From the NCBI GenBank assembly GCA_030847615.1, contig JAUMIR010000005.1:60725001-60789000 (forward strand): 64,000 nucleotides of DNA, read 5' to 3'. Below the pieces are notes generated by a model. It was given only the letters and a program-made list of their open reading frames with translations. It was not told the origin of the DNA and ran no database searches. The DNA is from Gambelia wislizenii. Taxonomy: Eukaryota; Chordata; Lepidosauria; Squamata; Crotaphytidae. Each line of letters begins with the position of its first letter. Position 1 is the stretch's first letter. Positions 50,601 through 56,432 of the stretch are shown here, in pieces. The position numbers and the translations under genes were made by a program.

Positions 50601-53600
50601 TCCTACTCTCTTGCCTCACAGTAGGGCAGAGATAAGCCTAGACTCTGAAAGATAGCAGCAGAGCACAAGTTGTGGTAGATTCCACCAAGCTGGTAAGGCT
50701 TTCAGAATAGCCCTAGCACCACTGTTTATCTAACATCCAAGGACCAGTCTAGAGAAGTTTGTCATCACATGATTGGTCACTGAGTGACTAACCAGCCACA
50801 GAAACTATCAACACGAGAATAGTGTTGAATGATTTGGATCTGCATCACAAGAAAAACTAGCTTCATGGACATAATCATTGATCTTCCAAGGTATTCAAGA
50901 CATGCCCTACAGTTCTCCCATCATGGACCTCAAGGCAACCTACTGTTAAAAAAAGAGTGCAGCAGAAGGAGAGAAGACTGGGGGAAGGAGAAGACTGCAG
51001 ACATGCACAAAGTACAATGTTAAGAAACAGCAAGGACTTCATAGGCCACCTCAATGCAAGATATGTTTACTTACCGCTTCAAACTGCTCTCTTTTCTTCC
51101 TCAGGTAGTTTATACAAGCCATCCGAATCTCAAGATGCTGAGACTGAGAGTGGAAAACCTGGAGAAGGAATTATTATTTTAAGTGTTTGATGAACTTCTT
51201 GAAAAACTACAAAAATTGTAAATTAACTACTATCAACTTCTATTTACACAGGAGTAGAATTCAAAGACATGGCTGTATTAGTCTGGAATATCAGTATGCA
51301 AAGGAATCTTGAAGTACCTTTGAGACTAACTTTGAGAGAAAGAAGTTGTACCACAAGCTTTCATAGACTTCAGTCTATTTCCTCAAATAACATAGAGTGA
51401 AGTGCCTAGGAACAGACCTTTATGAGCAGATTGTATGAATAGCCATAGAAATGCAAAACTTGTGGGTACAGTGATAAGGTCACAAGTGAAAAGGACCTGG
51501 GGCACATTGGTTAAATGCCGGTACTGCAGCCACAAAGTTGTGAGTTCGATCCAACCGGGCTCCAAGGTTGAATCAGCCTTCCATCCTTCAGTAGGTTGCT
51601 AAAATGAGTACCAGCTTGTTGGGGGCAATTAGCTAACACATTGTAAACTGCTTAGGGAGTGCTTTGCACTGAATAAATGCTATAAGTTCAGTTTTGACAA
51701 TGGTTGTTGAGGGACAAAGGCAGGAGGAAAGATGTTGCCTAAAGCCAGGGTGAGTAGATAATCATATGAATGGTGGAGGGAGTTATAGGAATATCTAGGA
51801 AGCCCCCACTTATTGGACAAGTTAGGGACTGCAGCAGTGTCAGAAACCAGAAATCAGAACTGGTCAAAAAGCAGACCCATGTAGAGAACATGAAGGAATT
51901 ACAGTAGCTTGCTTCGGACTGTCTGTGCCCATCCATACACTGCTTGCAAAGTCTATCAATCAGCTTGGTGACTTTCCCCCCATCTCAGCTCACTTTGCAA
52001 GCAGCACGCATATGCAGTCAGTCCCAAGCAAGCCTCTGTAGACAAAACTGTTGAAAGAGTGGATTCCTTGTTGAATAAATGGAACTTGTTCTTCATTTGC
52101 AAGCACTGAAAGAGCAATTCATCAGATAAGGAGCCATCAAAAGGCAGGGGATTCCTGTAATGCAAGGAGATTTGATAATGGTTTCCTGGCACACTACACT
52201 ATAACACTAGTTAACACCCCAACCTTATGAGGGCGCTCTTGGCAAGTTTATCACATCTCCTTTCTGGTTCCCAGCTAGCATCACACTCCATTAAAAAGTA
52301 AGAATGCTGACCCACATTGGAAACAAATAACATGTTGTTGTGTGCCTTCAAGTAATTTCCAACTTATGGCAACCCTAAGATGAACCTAAAGGACCTAAAT
52401 ACCCTAAAGATACCAGATCCTTATCTGACCTTGTAAGTTAAGCAGGGTCAGCTCTGGTCAGAACTTTGATGGGAGATTACCAACCAATACCAGGTGCCAT
52501 AGGCTATACACTTGTCACTCTATATCCATGGATTTGGTATCCACAGATTTAAGTATTCACAGCTTGAAAATATTGTTTAAAAAATAATAATCAAAAAAAG
52601 CAAACCTTGATTTTGCCGTTTTATATAAGGGACACCATGTTACTATACCACTGTATCTAATGGGACTTGACTATTCAACAGATTCTGGTATCCATGGGAG
52701 TCTTGGAACCAAACCCCAGAGAATATGAATGGACAACGGTATTTCAGAGGGAGGAACTGGCAATACCACCTCTGAGTATTCTGTGCCTAAGAAAACCCTA
52801 TGGCACTCATGGGGTCACCATAAGTCGACAGGTGACTTGAAGGCACATACACACACAAGGTGAACCTATCACGGGGATTTCTTGGCAAGATTTGTTCAGA
52901 GGAGGTTTGCCTTCCTCTAAGGCTGGGAGAATGTGACTTGCCTAAGGTCACCCAATGAGTTTTCATGGCTGAGCGGAGATTTGAACCCTGATTTCCAGAG
53001 TCATAATCCAATACTCAAACCACTTCATCATGCTGGCTCTCTAATAACATATTATAAATACTCTTATTTTAAATATTATATTATAAATATAAAAACTCTG
53101 TAACTAAGCATGTATGCAGTTGTTCAGAGTGTCCAAATAGTTTATCCTCATATTACTGCAACCCCAACAACAATCCTATAAATTGAATTTCTGTTTTCCT
53201 CCTGACATTTGTAACAGAGCACCGAAGAACAGTGGATCACTTGACTCCTTCACAAGTTCATAAAAGAGATTAAGAATCATACCAGGAGACATTGTGCCTC
53301 ATACTCAGCTTTTTCTTACTCACTGTAATAAGACAATTCTCAGAAACAATGGTTGAGTTCTGAACATCAAGTACTAATCTGACAACAGATTCCAATAATG
53401 CAAAGCATAGGCACAGCTCCAATGGCCCCCAGAAGTAGAGGGAGACCAATGGGATGGGCAATTCTCCACTCTCAAGTTTTCCGAAAGGTGCCCAGTCATT
53501 ACAGCTACAAGAAGCTAGTTTGATTTAATGCAGCCAGTGAGGCATTTGTTTACTTAGTACGCCAGACAGCATTTCGCCCAGCCTCAAGCTGAATTTTAAA

Positions 53601-55669
53601 TTCCAGCCTGAGCACAAAATGCTCCACAAGTCCACAGAACCACTACAGAAATAAATTTTAAAATCCAGCAAAATGAGAGTCTAGGGGCTTTATATTTTAA
53701 CAGCACACACTTAAGAAACCAAATGTTTGTGGGGAGGGGGAGGTCTCCCTTTTCCACAGCATGTTATTACATTACATAACATAAATTTGAAGAGAGCAAA
53801 GTGCTGATGTATGTGTGCATACACTCCAACAAATAAGAGTGAAAAAGTAAGTATTATTTATCACACATTAAAAAACAGCAGGCAAAACAGGAGATAAGAA
53901 ATAAAAATTGGGAGGTGCAGACAAGAGATGGAATGCAATAGTGCAGTGGTTCTTAACTTGGGGTCCATGATGTCCTCACAGGGGGTCCCTGAAGTCTTGA
54001 AGTCTGCTTGCCCACCTCCTCCCTGTAGTGGAGTGGCCATGTGACAGGAGCCAAGGCAAAGGCTGGCTGGCTTGGCCTGCACACTGCCATTCAATCCTCT
54101 GCAGCCACAAACTTACAGGAAGAAGAAGCAGGGGAAAAGTCTTCCCTCCCCCTCCAGTGCCTCTGAGGGAAGGTTTAATGGCTGGTGTAACTGTATTATT
54201 ATTATTAGGGTTTTAAATCATGAGTTAAGTTTTGGGGTCCGCAGCAACAAAAGATATATAAGGGGGGGGTCCCCTAGTAAAGAAAAGGTTGAGAACCACT
54301 GCAGTACTGTAATGCACTGACCAACTCTAAAAGGGAAAAGTTTCGTTTCCTCAGAACGAGAAGGCGGCAACTAATGAAAGCCTCCCTCCCACGATTCAAG
54401 TTCACCGAGTCCGCTCGAAGGAGGAGGCAGGACCCGAAGAATTCGCTTCCAGCCCCAGAAATATCTTCCCTACCGCGGTTTCTTTCAAGAAGCGGCTACA
54501 CACCCTAATCATAACGTTCACACGCAGCCTCTTTTTGCCAGGCTAAAACTTTCAAACTACAGTTTAGTTTCCTTCTGAAGCCACACGACATACGCCTCCC
54601 CAAGGGAAAGAGTCCCTACAACAGCCTTTCTCCAGCAGCCTTTCCCAACCCTTTTTACCCTTGTGGAACCCTTGAAAGCATTTTCAGATCTCAGGTGAAC
54701 CCCGGCCTAAAAATATTTCAGTAGAACCCCCAGCAACTTCTTATGGCACCCTAGGCTTCCAGGGAACCCTGGTTGAGAAACCCTGTTCTAATCCCTGCTC
54801 AGCCATGGAAACCCACTGCCTAACTGTGGGCAAGATACGCTCTCTCAACCTTAGAGGAAGACACTGGCAAAATCTCCCCTGAGTAAATCTTGCCAAGAGA
54901 ACACAACCATAGGGATGTCATGAGCCAGAATCTTTTCTCCTGTATTTTTCTGTATCTGTATTTTTCTCCTGGCAGATTGAGGAATCTTGGTTGAGAAACC
55001 CTGTTCTAATCCCTGCTCAGCCATGAAAACCCACTGTGTAACTGTGGGCAACTTACACTCTCTCAGCCTTAAAGGAAGACACTGGCAAAACGTTCCCTGA
55101 GTAAATCTTGCTAAGAGACCATGATGATTAGGGGATGACTTAAATCAGAGTCTTTTCTCCTGCTTCTTCCTACGAGTTTGTGGCTGGAACGGATTGAGGA
55201 ACCCCTAGTTGACAAACTCTGCCTTCCAGTATTAAACTCCAAGAGGGCATTTTTTCCCCCTTCTTCTTTCTCTTTTTATCCTTCCAAGCGATCTTGGAAA
55301 GATAGAAAGCGCAGTTCTGGCGCAAGCAACACACAAACACACACCCCGCTTTCTGCAACAGTCCTCCCCTAAACAAGACCTTCTTTTACAACACTTGTGC
55401 GCGCCCAAGGCCGTATGGTTTGGTAACGAGAGAGGGGGGGGGTCCCTGCAGGCTACCTGCTCGGCCACGGCTCGGAAGAGGCAGGACCCGTCCTTCGCCA
55501 CCCGCTTGCGGTACAATCCCTGAGAGCGCAAGTAGGCGTCCATGGGGGCACCGTCCACAGAAGCCTCCCCACCGTCGCCTGGGGGGCTCGGGCTCCTCTT
55601 CGGCTCCGTCGTCGTCGTCTTCTCCTCCTCCTCGCCGCCTGACTTACTGCCACCCCCGGCAGCCTCCAT
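22442..55669 (-). CDS. OTUD4: OTUD4, OTU-family deubiquitinase-like protein (21 coding exons, complete)
   Basis: OTUD4 is a cytoplasmic OTU-domain protein that acts as a deubiquitinase or deubiquitinase scaffold and binds RNA. The 21 exons sum to 3420 bp: 1139 codons plus stop, against 1114 in human. Start ATG at 55669 gives [10 protein letters not shown], like human MEAA. The OTU domain has [12 protein letters not shown] with predicted catalytic Asp60 and Cys63, and [11 protein letters not shown] with predicted His166. A Tudor-like segment (QYSVGDKCK, then [15 protein letters not shown]) lies near residues 295-343. The middle is Ser/Pro/Gln-rich; the C-terminus has RGG-like [11 protein letters not shown] and GRGGYQYPR. 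All splice sites are GT-AG and every junction keeps phase. It is convergent with ABCE1. Exon edges were set by human homology and frame. Confidence 0.98.
23633..25404 (-). other. OTUD4 intron, contains a palindromic MITE relic
   Basis: Nothing recognised from 23633 to about 24790. At about 24795-25160 is a relative of the palindromic element at 14781-15188 (AGTCTCCCAATC at the left, CCCAGTAGTGCGGGATTGGG at the right). Confidence 0.45.
25405..25445 (-). CDS. OTUD4: OTUD4 coding exon 20 (41-bp microexon)
   Basis: 41 bp. Encodes [13 protein letters not shown] after a shared Asp codon, identical to the human segment [14 protein letters not shown]. Acceptor CCCTTAG, donor GTAACT. Found from protein homology; too short to see otherwise. 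Confidence 0.96.
25555..26165 (-). mobile_element. L2/CR1-like LINE 3' region
   Basis: Blocks TATATCCTGCCCTAATCG and GACCTCATGGTGGTATACAT are an old LINE 3' UTR in reverse. Further on, AACTGGCAGCCCATGTAGCT and CTTGCTGCTGCATTTTGTGC match the same family as 57235-58130. Confidence 0.6.
26334..26751. mobile_element. hAT (SPIN/Charlie-like) MITE with perfect 8-bp target duplication
   Basis: CAGTGGTTCTTAACTT at the left, AAAGGTTAAGAGCTACTA at the right, inverted. Flanked by CTCTAGAG at 26326-26333 and 26752-26759, the NTCTAGAN site known for this hAT group. 418 bp, no transposase; an ATT/ATC microsatellite lies inside. Confidence 0.88.
26602..26642. repeat. (ATT)n(ATC)n microsatellite
   Basis: TTATTATTATTATTATTATT turning into ATCATCATCATC, inside the hAT element. 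The related copy at 53944 has a shorter run at the same place. Confidence 0.85.
26845..27076 (-). mobile_element. Sauria-type tRNA-derived SINE
   Basis: Starts GTTGTTGTGTGCCTTCAAGT and ends CACTACACCATGCTGGCT. Near full length. Confidence 0.9.
27435..27704 (-). CDS. OTUD4: OTUD4 coding exon 19
   Basis: 270 bp, 89 codons. Includes [20 protein letters not shown] and [10 protein letters not shown], close to human [20 protein letters not shown]. Acceptor ATCTTAG, donor GTAAGA. Confidence 0.97.
27705..29153 (-). other. OTUD4 intron, nothing recognised
   Basis: About 1.45 kb with a poly(A) run near 28506. No repeat family or exon match that I can name. Confidence 0.5.
29154..29292 (-). CDS. OTUD4: OTUD4 coding exon 18, Pro-rich
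   Basis: 139 bp. Encodes [20 protein letters not shown] through [10 protein letters not shown]. The acceptor GAATTGTAG was chosen because it alone keeps the frame; a nearby CAAG site does not. Confidence 0.88.
29293..30339 (-). other. OTUD4 intron with one SINE
   Basis: A SINE lies at 29461-29690 and a weak hAT-like MITE relic near 29850-29930 (CCTTCCCAAGGCTGG...CTTGGAGGGTATCAAG). Nothing else recognised. Confidence 0.55.
29461..29690 (-). mobile_element. Sauria-type tRNA-derived SINE
   Basis: GTTGTTGTTGTGTGCCTTCA at the start, ACTACACCATGCTGGCTCTC at the end. Near full length. Confidence 0.9.
30340..30420 (-). CDS. OTUD4: OTUD4 coding exon 17
   Basis: 81 bp, 27 codons: [20 protein letters not shown] and on to LEQ. 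Acceptor TTTCAG, donor GTGAGA. Little sequence conservation with human, but phase and order agree. Confidence 0.88.
30544..30599 (-). CDS. OTUD4: OTUD4 coding exon 16
   Basis: 56 bp. Encodes [18 protein letters not shown] after a shared Glu codon. Acceptor TTGCAG, donor GTAACT. The phase fits both neighbours; homology here is weak. Confidence 0.85.
30821..30965 (-). CDS. OTUD4: OTUD4 coding exon 15
   Basis: 145 bp. Begins NPSVSQ (human SNPCVQ) and ends in a Glu/Lys run MEEKEEEK. Acceptor CTTTCAG, donor GTATTA. Confidence 0.9.
31064..31279. mobile_element. 216-bp palindromic MITE
   Basis: Left arm ATTATCACACTACATTGTTA onward to about 31150 matches the reverse complement of the right arm (about 31193-31279) with few differences over about 85 bp. 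The middle holds AGAGCTCTCTGGG. No target duplication certain. Confidence 0.75.
31326..31620. repeat. Interspersed repeat, possible DNA element end
   Basis: Starts CAGGTATATCTCAGTTAACA after TA. Shares block order with 6981-7262. It runs directly into the GC-rich block that follows and may be its left end; the expected inverted right end is not seen. Confidence 0.4.
31683..32690. repeat. GC-rich degenerate tandem repeat
   Basis: Units of roughly 100 bp built from CCTTTCCAAGGCGGCTCC, GGGGCTTCAAAGCCCC and CTCGGGAAGGCC, with short palindromes. It gives open frames on both strands with no protein-like composition. The right side ends in GACACACGTGTCATAGGTTC. Confidence 0.7.
33099..33264 (-). CDS. 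OTUD4: OTUD4 coding exon 14
   Basis: 166 bp. Encodes [20 protein letters not shown], then [16 protein letters not shown] and EAFPALS, close to human [18 protein letters not shown]. Acceptor CTCTCCAG, donor GTATGT. Confidence 0.97.
33265..33969 (-). other. OTUD4 intron with one SINE
   Basis: About 700 bp; the SINE at 33611-33806 is the only repeat that I recognise. Confidence 0.55.
33611..33806 (+). mobile_element. Sauria-type tRNA-derived SINE
   Basis: GCCAGTCTGGTGTATTAG head, GGGTTCAAATCCCCGCTC box B-like, ends with CATGACAACGACAAC. Somewhat shortened in the middle. Confidence 0.85.
33970..34141 (-). CDS. OTUD4: OTUD4 coding exon 13
   Basis: 172 bp. Encodes [20 protein letters not shown] and [10 protein letters not shown], like human [17 protein letters not shown], ending SQSV plus two bases. 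The donor is GTGAAT; an earlier GTAAGG 5 bp upstream would break the frame. Confidence 0.93.
34409..34539 (-). CDS. OTUD4: OTUD4 coding exon 12
   Basis: 131 bp. Encodes [20 protein letters not shown], then [13 protein letters not shown] (human SWNTVSGKKMKKP). Acceptor TTTGCAG, donor GTAAGC. Confidence 0.96.
35180..35370 (+). mobile_element. hAT-like MITE with 8-bp target duplication
   Basis: CAGGGTTTCTCAACCAGGGT at the left, TTGAGAAAGGCTG at the right. Flanks GTATATAG (35172-35179) and GAATATAG (35371-35378) differ by one base. A reverse copy of the family is at 54636-54785. Confidence 0.75.
35512..35612. mobile_element. Tigger-like relic
   Basis: CAGTGGTTTCAATTATCCAT, then CCTCTCTAGGCATTTCTTAA, shared with 36415-36595 and 44405-44613. 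Truncated at the right. Confidence 0.5.
36415..36595. mobile_element. Tigger-like relic
   Basis: Contains TTACCATAGAGTTGTGCTGG and CCTCTCTAGGCATTTCCTAG, and ends GATATGGTGGGCAGCCGTA. Same family as 44405-44613. Confidence 0.55.
36779..36879 (-). CDS. OTUD4: OTUD4 coding exon 11, Tudor-like segment
   Basis: 101 bp. Encodes [20 protein letters not shown], then [13 protein letters not shown] (human VRLDHNGKFLNADVQGI...). Acceptor TCATAG, donor GTAAGT. Confidence 0.97.
37303..38878. mobile_element. DNA element with CCGTATATTCCGGCGTATAA ends
   Basis: Left end CCGTATATTCCGGCGTATAA then GACGAC; the right end is its exact reverse complement over at least 26 bp. TA flanks both sides (37301-37302, 38879-38880). 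The GTATAAGACGACCC motif is repeated just inside the left end. The core is a tandem palindrome array. 1576 bp, no transposase. TA suggests Tc1/mariner-like transposition; the family is not certain. Confidence 0.8.
37525..38567. repeat. Seven 149-bp tandem units made of palindromes
   Basis: The landmark CGAATCGC recurs at 37525, 37674, 37823, 37972, 38121, 38270, 38419 and 38568, exactly 149 bp apart. Each unit has two hairpins: TCCCCACCTTCC/GGAAGGTGGGGA and CTCCTGCGCTCCCT/AGGGAGCGCAGGAG. The flanking GTTTGGCTGCATAGCC and GGCTGTGCGGCCAAAC are also inverted. Confidence 0.9.
39257..39321 (-). CDS. OTUD4: OTUD4 coding exon 10
   Basis: 65 bp. Encodes [20 protein letters not shown] (human QQKRDYSIAAGLQYEVGDKC). 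Acceptor TTTGCAG, donor GTAAGT. Confidence 0.97.
39426..39540 (-). CDS. OTUD4: OTUD4 coding exon 9
   Basis: 115 bp. Encodes [20 protein letters not shown], then [13 protein letters not shown] (human LSRKVLKSLNPAVYRNVEYEIW). Acceptor ATAGCAG, donor GTAAGA. Confidence 0.97.
39541..40274 (-). other. OTUD4 intron, nothing recognised
   Basis: About 730 bp, no repeat family that I can name. Confidence 0.5.
40275..40332 (-). CDS. OTUD4: OTUD4 coding exon 8
   Basis: 58 bp. Encodes [19 protein letters not shown] after a shared Glu codon (human ...ADVNGFKPLSGN). Acceptor TTTACAG, donor GTATTT. Confidence 0.9.
40333..42344 (-). other. OTUD4 intron with one SINE
   Basis: About 2.0 kb; only the SINE at 41771-41968 recognised. 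Confidence 0.5.
41771..41968 (-). mobile_element. Sauria-type tRNA-derived SINE, diverged
   Basis: TGTGTGCCTTCATATCACTT at the start, GGTTTTCTTGGCAAGAT in the body, CATTCAAGCCAACTG at the end. Older and shorter than other copies. Confidence 0.75.
42345..42483 (-). CDS. OTUD4: OTUD4 coding exon 7
   Basis: 139 bp. Encodes [20 protein letters not shown], then an acidic/Ser stretch [11 protein letters not shown] (human [20 protein letters not shown]). Acceptor GACTAG, donor GTAAGC. Confidence 0.95.
42484..43109 (-). other. OTUD4 intron, nothing recognised
   Basis: About 630 bp without recognisable repeats. Confidence 0.45.
43110..43191 (-). CDS. OTUD4: OTUD4 coding exon 6, catalytic His
   Basis: 82 bp. 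Encodes [20 protein letters not shown] and on to [11 protein letters not shown] holds the predicted catalytic His166 (human GNHYDIVYP). Acceptor CATCTAG, donor GTAAGT. Confidence 0.98.
43765..44099. mobile_element. Tigger-like MITE
   Basis: CAGTACGTGCAACCCCTGTA at the left, GATATGGGAGTCATACTG at the right, TA on both sides. The interior holds the block CCTCTCTAGGTATCTTCTAG. Confidence 0.65.
44405..44613. mobile_element. Tigger-like relic
   Basis: ACAGTTTCAATTATCCATCA at the left, CCTCTCTAGGCATTTCCTAG in the middle, CAGATACAGTGGGAGACCTG at the right. Confidence 0.55.
44917..44989 (-). CDS. OTUD4: OTUD4 coding exon 5, OTU domain
   Basis: 73 bp. Encodes [20 protein letters not shown] and FPDK (human KDFIIYREPNVSPSQVTENN). 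Acceptor TTTCTAG, donor GTAAGA. Confidence 0.97.
45115..45320. mobile_element. hAT-like MITE relic with short LINE piece
   Basis: TTGCCCTCCAGATATTATGT at the left and CACAGCCAGCATGGCCAATA with ACCTGGAGGCTATCAGGTTG at the right are the hAT-like family. Between them a TTTATTTATTTGATTCATAT piece looks like the start of a reversed L2/CR1-like 3' UTR. Confidence 0.45.
45891..45972 (-). mobile_element. 5S-rRNA-derived SINE fragment
   Basis: CAGTCTCCCATCCTGGTACT and ACCTGCTTAG follow the reverse complement of 5S rRNA (GTCTCCCATCCAAGTACTAA..., CCTGCTTAGCTTC), then CAAGGCTGCAGTACCATG. Better 5S-SINE copies are at 50337 and 52389. Confidence 0.55.
46077..47474. mobile_element. Tigger-like element with third type of GC-rich core
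   Basis: Left end CAGTTGCCCCTCCACATTCG, right end GAATGTGGAGGGACAACTG, TA on both sides. Subterminal CACATTCGCGG repeats. The core has two parts: CCCTTCCCAAGGCAGCGAAG units (46150-46540) and GGAGAGGAGCAGCGATGGGG units (46570-47360). No transposase. Confidence 0.85.
46631..47376. repeat. 373-bp higher-order duplication of about 60-bp units
   Basis: The block starting GATGGAGAGGAGCAGCGACA at 46631 recurs at 47004, and the order of unit variants (with CGATGGGG, CGACAGGG, CAACGGGG) is the same in both. Single units are about 60 bp with the palindrome GGGGCTTTTGAAGCCCC. Confidence 0.85.
47837..47883 (-). CDS. OTUD4: OTUD4 coding exon 4 (47 bp)
   Basis: Encodes [15 protein letters not shown] plus two bases of Lys, identical to human [15 protein letters not shown]. 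Acceptor TACAG, donor GTAAGA. Short exon found by homology. Confidence 0.97.
48348..48398 (-). CDS. OTUD4: OTUD4 coding exon 3 (51 bp)
   Basis: Encodes [17 protein letters not shown] (human FIEGSFEEYLKRLENPQ). Acceptor TTTAAAG, donor GTGTGT. Confidence 0.97.
49020..49440 (-). pseudogene. LINE C-terminus with zinc-knuckle-like end
   Basis: Read on minus: a piece around [20 protein letters not shown], then [20 protein letters not shown], and a Cys/His cluster [18 protein letters not shown]. The upstream part, GTTTCTAGGATTGAGGACCA and CTCCCCAAAATAGTACTCTA, matches 62685-62730, so this is the C-terminus of the same LINE family that is broken off there. Confidence 0.75.
50222..50330. mobile_element. 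hAT-like MITE relic
   Basis: ACAGTGGTTTTCAACATTTG, then CCAGATAGCATGGCCAACTG and ACTGGAGGGCCAAAGACTGA. Same family as 3923-4050. Confidence 0.45.
50337..50480 (+). mobile_element. 5S-rRNA-derived SINE, 5' truncated
   Basis: CTGATGGGAGACCACCAACA and TGCTATAGGCTATA are the 3' part of 5S rRNA (GGATGGGAGACCGCC..., GCTGTAGGC). Then comes the body TTTCAGAGGGAGGAACTGGC and ATGAAATTCATGGGGTTGCC. Confidence 0.75.
51075..51158 (-). CDS. OTUD4: OTUD4 coding exon 2
   Basis: 84 bp. Encodes [20 protein letters not shown] and KKREQFEA (human VLHSQSRHVEVRMACIHYLR). Acceptor TCTCCAG, donor GTAAGT. Confidence 0.98.
52389..52856 (+). mobile_element. 5S-rRNA-derived SINE, itself split by a Tigger-like MITE
   Basis: TTAAGCAGGGTCAGCTCTGG and GATGGGAGATTACC follow 5S rRNA (box A to box C region). 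The body is TTTCAGAGGGAGGAACTGGC and the tail CTTGAAGGCACATACACACA resembles the Sauria SINE tail. The target duplication is AAGATGAACCTA (52377-52388) and AAGGTGAACCTA (52857-52868), one mismatch. Confidence 0.85.
52509..52739. mobile_element. Short Tigger-like MITE nested in the 5S-SINE
   Basis: CACTTGTCACTCTATATCCA at the left, AATATGAATGGACAACGG at the right, TA on both sides. Same family as 15284-15505. It cuts the SINE between GGCTATA and TTTCAGAG. Confidence 0.8.
53944..54301. mobile_element. hAT (SPIN/Charlie-like) MITE, second copy
   Basis: CAGTGGTTCTTAACTTGGGG at the left, AAAGGTTGAGAACCACTG at the right. Flanks CAATAGTG and CAGTACTG agree at 6 of 8 bases. Same family as 26334-26751. 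Confidence 0.8.
54636..54785 (-). mobile_element. hAT-like MITE
   Basis: CAGCCTTTCCCAACCCTTTT at the left, AACCCTGGTTGAGAAACCCTG at the right: the reverse of the family at 35180-35370. Confidence 0.65.
54763..55165 (+). repeat. Local tandem duplication of about 218 bp with SINE fragments
   Basis: TTGAGAAACCCTGTTCTAAT at about 54773 recurs at 54991. Both are followed by TCCCTGCTCAGCCATG, AAACCCACTG and GTAAATCTTGCCAAGAG-like SINE sequence and end in TCTTTTCTCCTG. Confidence 0.7.
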
Positions 55670-56240
55670 TTTCTTTAAATTCTTTACTTATGGCTGAAGG
55701 GTGTGTGGTGGTGGGGGGGAGAGGTTTGCAGAGAAACCGCTTCTCTTCTTCTCCCCTCCCTCCTTTTTTAGCCCCACATGCTGAAACATAAAAAAGGGAG
55801 GGAAATGAGGAAATGCATCCAAAGCAAAGCCGATAGGGGAGGGCAAAGGTGGGAGCGACGGGAGCAGAAGCCACGACCAGCGGAGGAGAAGCCAGGCTCC
55901 CGTTTGCAGCAGGTCGCACGTGGGACTCCTGTTGAAGGGAGAAAAGCTGGCTCCCACTGTTGCCGTGTGGACGGGGCGACCCTCGGCCCGCTTTCCTCTC
56001 GGCCTGCCTGCCTGCCTTCCTTCCCGCCGGAGTTGTCCGCCTCCCGCTGGGCTCTCCAGCCTTCCCTGTCAGGGCGCTTCGGCGCGGCGCTTGCCCTCCT
56101 GGAGAGGCGGCTCCTGGCAGCTCCTTTTGCGCATCACGGAGCGCCCGAAGCGGAAACAAAAAGGAAAGGAAACATGTGGTGGTGTTCGCACCCGAAACGG
56201 GCAGCCCTAAAGTTTGTTTTCACTTTCAGACCCACACCGA
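55430..56240. promoter_or_regulatory. CpG-rich promoter region of OTUD4
   Basis: Dense CpG and GC around coding exon 1 and upstream (for example GAGCGCCCGAAGCGGAAAC near 56138), unlike the AT-rich flanks. It is the only CpG-rich stretch here that is not a repeat array. The transcription start is not visible; it should lie above 55669 on minus. Confidence 0.6.
55457..55669 (-). CDS. OTUD4: OTUD4 coding exon 1, start and catalytic Cys
   Basis: 213 bp, 71 codons. [20 protein letters not shown] at the start, then [20 protein letters not shown] and CLFRAVAEQ, with predicted Asp60 and Cys63. Donor GTAGCC. The start fits human MEAA, and the acidic linker before MDAYLR is longer than in human. Confidence 0.97.
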
Positions 56241-56255
56241 CAAGCCCAAGAGCTT

Positions 56256-56270
56256 CTGGGAGTTGTAGTT
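56256..56270. promoter_or_regulatory. ZNF143-type motif upstream of OTUD4
   Basis: CTGGGAGTTGTAGTT, the reverse of AACTACAACTCCCAG, matches the ZNF143/Staf core ACTACAANTCCCAG about 590 bp upstream of the ATG. The same string is also common in a lizard hAT-like MITE family, so it may be repeat-derived. Confidence 0.45.
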
Positions 56271-56394
56271 CCCATACAGCAGGAAGTCATACTGGCAACA
56301 GGGGAGGAGACAAAGGGCTTGGAAGAGAGCCTTTCCACCCGCCCCTGGGCTTGCTTAAAGCGGGGCTGGTGGAGTGGTTTCTGAAGGAGTTGCC

Positions 56395-56396
<2 letters not shown>

Positions 56397-56428
<32 letters not shown>

Positions 56429-56432
56429 TAAT
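56397..56432. repeat. (TAA)n microsatellite
   Basis: About ten TAA units, next to the LINE 3' UTR sequence that follows. Confidence 0.9.

Larger units (their letters stand above)
48399..51074 (-). other. OTUD4 intron of 2.7 kb
   Basis: Contains a LINE C-terminal fragment (49020-49440), a short CA repeat near 49532, a hAT-like relic at 50222-50330 and a 5S-SINE copy at 50337-50480. The rest shows nothing clear. Confidence 0.6.
52334..53042 (-). mobile_element. Sauria-type SINE split by a 5S-SINE
   Basis: The tail GTTGTTGTGTGCCTTCAAGT is at 52334 and the tRNA-like head CATCATGCTGGCTCTCT ends at 53042. Flanked by AATAACAT at 52326-52333 and 53043-53050. The middle (52389-52856) is the inserted 5S-SINE with its own target duplication. 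Confidence 0.85.
51159..55456 (-). other. OTUD4 first intron (4.3 kb)
   Basis: Contains a repeat with GAGAGAAAGAAGTTGTACCA near 51300-51390 (also at 58450), the nested SINE complex 52334-53042, a hAT MITE 53944-54301, a hAT-like element 54636-54785 and a local duplication near 54763-55165. 53051-53940 shows nothing clear. Confidence 0.65.

Noticed and set aside
52389..52508. 5S rRNA gene
   Set aside because: Only part of 5S, with many changes, fused to a SINE body and flanked by a target duplication; it is a SINE head.
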